Shown here piece by piece: positions 59,914 through 64,000 of a stretch of 64,000 nucleotides of DNA (the first letter of the stretch is position 1; each line of letters opens with the position of its first letter). The notes beneath the pieces are model-generated. The model saw only the letters and a program-made list of their open reading frames with translations, had not been told where the DNA came from and did no database searches. Source of the stretch: Bog-473 sp963743785 (GTDB lineage: Bacteria; Actinomycetota; Acidimicrobiia; Acidimicrobiales; RAAP-2); the NCBI GenBank assembly GCA_963743785.1, contig CAVURD010000028.1:124001-188000 (forward strand). The letters are read 5' to 3'. The position numbers were made by a program, and so were the translations under genes.

Positions 59914-60210
59914 GTGACCTCACCGGGGGGTTTCGTCTTGGAAGTGGTCCCGTGGGCGATCCCAGGGAAGTGCCCTCTCTGCGGCGAACTCCCTCAAATC
60001 GAGTTTGACGACGCCGAGGGCGACACGGACCCGGGTAACGACACGGACCCGGGTAACGACACGGACCCGGGTAACGACACGGACCCGGGTAACGACACGG
60101 ATCCGGGTAACACTGTCACGATGCGAGAAGTGTCCCGCACCAATGTCGCCTGCGAGTTCTTCCCGCCCGACGTAGCAGAAGCCGGCCAGAAGGGGCCACC
60201 CGGCTCCTGA
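59914..60210 (+). CDS. Small protein with DTDPGN tandem repeat and Cys pair
   Basis: Ninety-eight residues. The N-terminal part has CPLCGELPQIEFDD, a zinc-knuckle-like pair; then five copies of DTDPGN encoded by an 18-bp repeat; then VTMREVSRTNVACEFFPPDV. DxDxGN is a calcium-binding-loop-like pattern, but a function is not evident. Start GTG 59914 is tentative. Convergent with metE. Confidence 0.55.
   Translation: MTSPGGFVLEVVPWAIPGKCPLCGELPQIEFDDAEGDTDPGNDTDPGNDTDPGNDTDPGNDTDPGNTVTMREVSRTNVACEFFPPDVAEAGQKGPPGS
60022..60111 (+). repeat. 18-bp tandem repeat, five units
   Basis: Five units of GACACGGACCCGGGTAAC, the last with GGATCC in place of GGACCC. The unit length is a multiple of three, so copy-number change keeps the coding frame. 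The units are directly adjacent, without spacers. Confidence 0.95.
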
Positions 60211-60239
60211 CTACCAGGGGTTGGACCCCCGGTAGACCG

Positions 60240-62543
60240 TCACCGCGCCGACCGCCCGGTCGTTTCCGGGCTGACGTCTGCGACGACGCGCTCTCGAACT
60301 GATCGGGCGGCGGCGACCATGTTGGTGAGGGCGGGAAGCACTTCTTCCCAGCGGCGGGTCTTGAGCCCGCAGTCTGGGTTGACCCATAGACGATCGACCG
60401 GCAATGCATCGAGTGCCTGTTCGATCAGTGTTGCCATCTCGTCGGCGGAAGGGACGGTGGGAGAGTGGATGTCCCAGACTCCTGGTCCGACGCCGGCCAG
60501 ATCGTGTGATTTGGACAGCTGGGTGAGAACGCCCATGCCGCTGCGGGCCGCCTCGATGGAGATGACGTCGGCATCTAGGGCGATGATGGCATCGATGATG
60601 TCGCCGAACTCGGCGTAGCACATGTGGGTATGGATCTGGGTCCCATCGTCGACTCCGGCGGTGGCCAGTCGGAAGCATTCGGTGGCCCAATCCAGGTAGT
60701 CGTCACGATCTTGACGACGTAATGGCATTCCCTCGCGCAAGGCAGGCTCGTCCACTTGAATGATCCGAATACCGGCCGATTCGAGATCGGCGACCTCGGC
60801 TCGGATGGCCCAGGCGATTTGTCGACAGGTGTCCGCGCGCGGTTGATCATCTCGGATGAAGGACCATTCCAGGATAGTGACCGGGCCAGTGAGCATGCCC
60901 TTGACCGGCGAGGTGGTCAGCGATTGGGCGTAGACCAGCCAGCGTATGGTCATGGGACGGGGTCGAGTCACATCGCCAAAGAGGATGGGTGGGCGGACAT
61001 AGCGCGTGCCGTAGCTTTGAACCCAGCCGTGACGGGTGGCGGCAAAGCCATCGAGGCGCTCGGCGAAGTACTGCACCATGTCATTGCGCTCAGGCTCACC
61101 GTGGACCAGCACGTCCAGCCCGATCGACTCTTGGGCCTTGATGACCCGCTCAATCTCTGCCTCGCAGAATCGCCCGTAGTCCTCATCGGACATGAGGCCC
61201 GATGCATGTTGTTGACGCGCTCGCCGGATCTCAGTTGTCTGGGGGAAGGATCCGATAGTTGTCGTTGGGAGGGATGGCATGGGCGTTGTCTGTCGCTGAG
61301 CATGTCGTCGCCGGTCCGGTGATGAGGTTCGTCGGGAGACGGACGGAGCGCTCACTGGCCCTGCTGCTGGTCCGGTGCCGGCTCGGTCAGCCGCGACCAC
61401 ATCACTGGTAGCCAACGCCTCGCTGATGGCATCGTGTCCGAGAGACAAGCCGCGCCCAATTGCCGCGATCTCGCCGAGCTTCTGTCGGGCGAAGGCGAGC
61501 CGGGAGCGCAGCCGCGGATCGAGCTCGGTCTCCAGGTCGACGTCGTGGGGAACGTGCTGGAGGGAACAGGACGGGCCGACCCACAACCGGTTGTCCAGGC
61601 GCTGTTGGGCCGGCCCAAGCAGCGCCAGGCTCCGACGCAGATCATTGCGCCACACGTTGCGTCCATCGACCACGCCGGCTGACAGCACCGCGTCATCCGG
61701 CAAGCAGTCCAAGAGCGGACTCAGCTGATCGGGGCCGCGGACCAAGTCCACGTGCAGTCCCTCGACAGGCAAACTCGTAGCCAGCTCGAGGTTGTCACCG
61801 AGCTGGCTGAAATACGTGGCGAGGAGACAGCGAGGTCTGAGGCTCGATGCCAGGGTCGAGTACGCGTCCACAAAGGCGGTGCGCTCGGTCGCACTCAGAT
61901 CGGTCACGAGGAACGGCTCGTCGAGCTGCGCCCATTCGCAGCCCGATTGGGACAAGGTGGCCAGTATTTGCTGGTACACGGGCAGGAGCCGAGGCAGCAG
62001 GTCGAGGGGCGAAAACGCAGTCGCCGTCGGCTTAGCAAGGAGCAAGAAGCTGACCGGGCCGACTAATACGGGGCGGGTCTCGACGCCCAGGCGCCGAGCC
62101 TCGGCGTGTTCGTCGATCGGCTTGGTCGAGTCGAGATTGAACTGGGTATCTGGCCCGAGTTCAGGTACAAGGTAGTGGTAATTGGTATCGAACCATTTGG
62201 TCATCTCCAGGGGGCGTATCGTCCCTGTGGGCATCTCAGTGCCACGGGCTAGGGCGAAATAGGTGTCCAGCTGGTCTGCGGGCTCGTCGGACCCAAAACG
62301 GTCGGGCACGGCACCGACTGCGCAGCAGGTGTCCAACACGTGGTCATAGAGCGAGAAGTCGTTGCTCGGGATCGAATCGATCCCAGCGGCGGTCTGCGCC
62401 TGCCAGCCATCGGCCCGGTGTTGGCGCGCCGTCTCAGCCAAATGGGCTCTGGTGACGCGGCCTTCCCAATAGCCCTCGACGGAGTGCTTGAGCTCGCGTC
62501 CCGGCCCGATCCGTGGCATCCCCAGGTTCATTGCTCGGGCCAC
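60240..62543 (-). CDS. metE: Cobalamin-independent methionine synthase
   Basis: Transfers the methyl group of 5-methyltetrahydropteroyl-triglutamate to homocysteine. The 767-residue length is right. N-terminal domain: NLGMPRIGPGRELKHSVEGY; C-terminal domain: TTTIGSFPQTTEIRRARQQH, ERNDMVQYFAERLDGFAATR, GPVTILEWSFIRDDQPRADT, IQVDEPALREG, zinc ligands in HTHMCYAEFGDI and VNPDCGLKTRRWEE. A short Thr/Arg-rich linker joins the domains. GTG 62543 has GGGGAGG five bases upstream. A stable hairpin in the leader lies close upstream. Monocistronic. Confidence 0.97.
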   Translation of the reverse strand: MARAMNLGMPRIGPGRELKHSVEGYWEGRVTRAHLAETARQHRADGWQAQTAAGIDSIPSNDFSLYDHVLDTCCAVGAVPDRFGSDEPADQLDTYFALARGTEMPTGTIRPLEMTKWFDTNYHYLVPELGPDTQFNLDSTKPIDEHAEARRLGVETRPVLVGPVSFLLLAKPTATAFSPLDLLPRLLPVYQQILATLSQSGCEWAQLDEPFLVTDLSATERTAFVDAYSTLASSLRPRCLLATYFSQLGDNLELATSLPVEGLHVDLVRGPDQLSPLLDCLPDDAVLSAGVVDGRNVWRNDLRRSLALLGPAQQRLDNRLWVGPSCSLQHVPHDVDLETELDPRLRSRLAFARQKLGEIAAIGRGLSLGHDAISEALATSDVVAADRAGTGPAAGPVSAPSVSRRTSSPDRRRHAQRQTTPMPSLPTTTIGSFPQTTEIRRARQQHASGLMSDEDYGRFCEAEIERVIKAQESIGLDVLVHGEPERNDMVQYFAERLDGFAATRHGWVQSYGTRYVRPPILFGDVTRPRPMTIRWLVYAQSLTTSPVKGMLTGPVTILEWSFIRDDQPRADTCRQIAWAIRAEVADLESAGIRIIQVDEPALREGMPLRRQDRDDYLDWATECFRLATAGVDDGTQIHTHMCYAEFGDIIDAIIALDADVISIEAARSGMGVLTQLSKSHDLAGVGPGVWDIHSPTVPSADEMATLIEQALDALPVDRLWVNPDCGLKTRRWEEVLPALTNMVAAARSVRERVVADVSPETTGRSAR

Positions 62544-62561
62544 GTCACCTCCCCGTCAGCT

Positions 62562-62586
62562 CCCTTGAGAACCTTCGGTTCAAGGG
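62562..62586 (-). promoter_or_regulatory. Leader hairpin upstream of metE
   Basis: Two five-base stems (CCCTT/AAGGG and GAACC/GGTTC, with a two-base bulge) close a three-base loop, 18 bases before the metE start. It could modulate ribosome access. It does not match a SAM or cobalamin riboswitch that I recognise. Confidence 0.35.
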
Positions 62587-62795
62587 TAGGACGGGCGCCA
62601 CCAGTCGTAAAGACATGAAAACTGGGGATGCACAGGCTGCAGATCGTTGGTCCACCCTCTGACCACCGCACCCCAGCGGCATAGTGCTCTTGATGTGAGC
62701 GAGTTGCTCAAGCGATTCGCGATGGAGGATGAGGTGTTTCGAGGCCGCCGGCCAAGCAGATGCCGGCCAGACAGTTCCGTTATATCGTCGTCGAT

Positions 62796-62878
62796 GTGGT
62801 GCACGTGATCACGTGGTGCGAAATTCTGTCATCAGCACCTCGGAAATGCCACTCGCCGTTGGCAATAATGGTCACCTG
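62796..62878 (+). repeat. Direct repeat copy B
   Basis: Same orientation as copy A (27078-27154). Shared blocks: GTGGTGC at the left, GTGCGA-A-TCTG, and GGAAATGCCACTCGCCGTTG followed by GCAATAATGGTCACCTG. Copy B carries a small insertion (ATCACGTG). The surrounding 62.6-63.06 kb holds no other gene. Confidence 0.6.
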
Positions 62879-63060
62879 AGAAGTTCTGGGTTGGTTTGTT
62901 GGATTGGCGTCCCTCAAAGATTCGCTCCGCGCTCTACCCAGCTTCCGGAAGGCTCGATGGTCGGCGTCGCAGCCGGTCGGCTCAATGGCCCGAGTGGGCG
63001 ACGGTCGGGTAACGGGTTCGACCCCAGCCAGGTCTAACCGGGGGGACGCGGCCACTCAGG

Positions 63061-64000
63061 TCAGACGGGGGGTCGTTCGTCGGCCATCTCCCGCAGCTTG
63101 TTCTTGAGGACCTTGTCCAGGGTTCCCAGAGGAAACGCTTCTACGGCGTAGACCGCTCGTGGCACCTTGAAGTCGGCCAGCTGCTCGCGGCACGCCCCGA
63201 TGATCTGCTCCTCGATTGCCACCTCGTCGGTGCCGGGGGCCGTCACCACGAAGGCCACCACCACCTGGTTGAGGAAGTCGTGGTGTTTGCCCACCACCGC
63301 GACCTGGGCGACCCCGGGCACTGTGGTGACCACATCCTCGACCTCGCGGGCCGAGACGTTCTCACCGCCGACCTTGAGCAGATCCTTGTCCCGCTCGCGG
63401 TAGAAGAGATTGCCGCCGGGACCCAGCAGCACCATGTCACCGGTCTTGAACCAGTCGCCGTCGAACGCCTTGGCATTGGCCTCTTCATTGTCGTAGTACT
63501 CGAGGAACAGTTGGATTCCCCGGGTGCCCCGCAGCCAGAGCTCACCGGTTTCGCCCTCGGCGCACAGTGCCCCTGTCTCCTGGTCGACCACCGCGAACTC
63601 GTAGCCCGGTGTGACGTGGCCCATGGAACGTTCGGGCAGGTGCTCTGACGGCTTGCCGCTGGTGGCGTGGATGACGGTTTCGGTCATCCCGTAGGCGGCG
63701 TAGACCGCAATGCCGAGCATGGAGTCGAGCACCTCCATGATCAGCCCGAACACCCCGATGCGCAGAGTGGAACTGACCGGGCGATCGGGGCCGGCGACCG
63801 TGCCGATGCAAAAGGGCATCAGCGAAATATGGGTGATTCCGTGCGCGCCCACCACGTCCCAGAACCGACTGGAGGACCATTTGGGCATCAGCACCGCGGT
63901 GGCGCCCACGCCCAGAACGGAGAAGAACGACCAACTCTGGGCGTTCACGTGGAAGAGGGGGAGGTAGATCAGGTACCGGTCGTTGGTGCCGAGGTCGATG
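63061..64000 (-). CDS. Acyl-CoA synthetase, N-terminus beyond window
   Basis: The C-terminal 310 residues of an AMP-forming acyl-CoA synthetase: FHVNAQSWSFFSVLGVGATA, AAYGMTETVIHATSGKPSEH, GELWLRGTRGIQLFLEYYDN, WFKTGDMVLLGPGGNLFYRE, RDKDLLKVGGENVSAREVED and the C-terminal PLGTLDKVLKNKLRE with the catalytic lysine. The frame remains open to the right edge (LGTNDRYLIYLPLFHVN), so the start is outside. The FHVNAQ motif and TLDKVLKNKLRE resemble crotonobetaine/medium-chain ligases of the CaiC type; this is suggestive only. Confidence 0.92.
   Translation of the reverse strand, partial: IDLGTNDRYLIYLPLFHVNAQSWSFFSVLGVGATAVLMPKWSSSRFWDVVGAHGITHISLMPFCIGTVAGPDRPVSSTLRIGVFGLIMEVLDSMLGIAVYAAYGMTETVIHATSGKPSEHLPERSMGHVTPGYEFAVVDQETGALCAEGETGELWLRGTRGIQLFLEYYDNEEANAKAFDGDWFKTGDMVLLGPGGNLFYRERDKDLLKVGGENVSAREVEDVVTTVPGVAQVAVVGKHHDFLNQVVVAFVVTAPGTDEVAIEEQIIGACREQLADFKVPRAVYAVEAFPLGTLDKVLKNKLREMADERPPV

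Noticed and set aside
60022..60111. Possible CRISPR-like array
   Set aside because: The 18-bp units are contiguous without spacers and are in frame within a small coding sequence.
62562..62700. SAM or cobalamin riboswitch upstream of metE
   Set aside because: Only a short hairpin is present; conserved riboswitch core sequences were not seen.
63061..64000. Same gene as the acyl-CoA synthetase at 1-1271
   Set aside because: The two differ clearly in motifs (YRTGD region and C-terminal segment) and lie on opposite strands.

Overview
The window is GC-rich DNA from a high-GC actinobacterium. Wax-ester synthase/diacylglycerol acyltransferase (WS/DGAT) genes, a DevR/DevS-type two-component pair, several universal stress proteins, an XRE-PPOX fusion, DUF4235, and a mixture of ATG/GTG/TTG starts fit Actinobacteria. 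An Acidimicrobiia-like lineage is my guess but is not proven by the sequence. No rRNA, CRISPR array, integrase or intact transposase is visible. Both ends of the window cut through acyl-CoA synthetase genes.

Region 1 (1-5.6 kb): the 3' part of an acyl-CoA synthetase, a TreT-like GT4 trehalose synthase, and a two-gene ABC exporter on the minus strand.

Region 2 (5.6-25.3 kb) looks like a dormancy/hypoxia island comparable to the mycobacterial DosR regulon. It holds phosphoketolase (xfp) divergent from acetate kinase (ackA), a SRPBCC protein, a zinc alcohol dehydrogenase, two WS/DGATs, a GAPDH, an XRE-PPOX fusion, two CBS-domain proteins, a DevR-like regulator next to a DevS-like kinase, universal stress proteins (one a frameshifted relic), and a tightly overlapping operon of GNAT acetyltransferase, HDAC-like deacetylase and USP. 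Six 19-bp sites sharing GGAC-N6-CCCTA, all oriented toward the downstream gene, resemble DosR boxes and tie the region together. I saw no such site elsewhere in the window. A CoA-transferase (25.6 kb) follows.

Region 3 (27-41 kb) is a mosaic. It begins with the 3' part of a tRNA-Gly gene and a copy of a short direct repeat. Then come an HxlR/FMN-reductase operon divergent from an MFS exporter, a methyltransferase, an Asp-nucleophile hydrolase and a DUF302 protein. After these lies a gene graveyard: remnants of an SDR, FtsH, Fur, a ParB-like protein, a secreted protein and a lipoprotein. Two of the relics have intact relatives at 53.8 and 54.7 kb. STAS and HATPase regulators of a partner-switching (sigma-B-like) system are scattered here, and rsbQ-rsbP (rsbQ carries a one-base frameshift) follows at 41.4-43.4 kb. 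A structured hairpin repeat occurs at 34.2, 41.0 and 52.7 kb, with a partial form at 40.6 kb.

Region 4 (43.5-64 kb): an epimerase-like protein, DoxX and YihY membrane proteins, the four-gene acyl-CoA dehydrogenase/PIG-L/methyltransferase/GT2 set (PIG-L lacks its catalytic half), a lipoprotein, a surface protein with an LAATG motif, a MarR-MFS operon, a small protein with an 18-bp tandem repeat, metE, and the 3' part of a second acyl-CoA synthetase.
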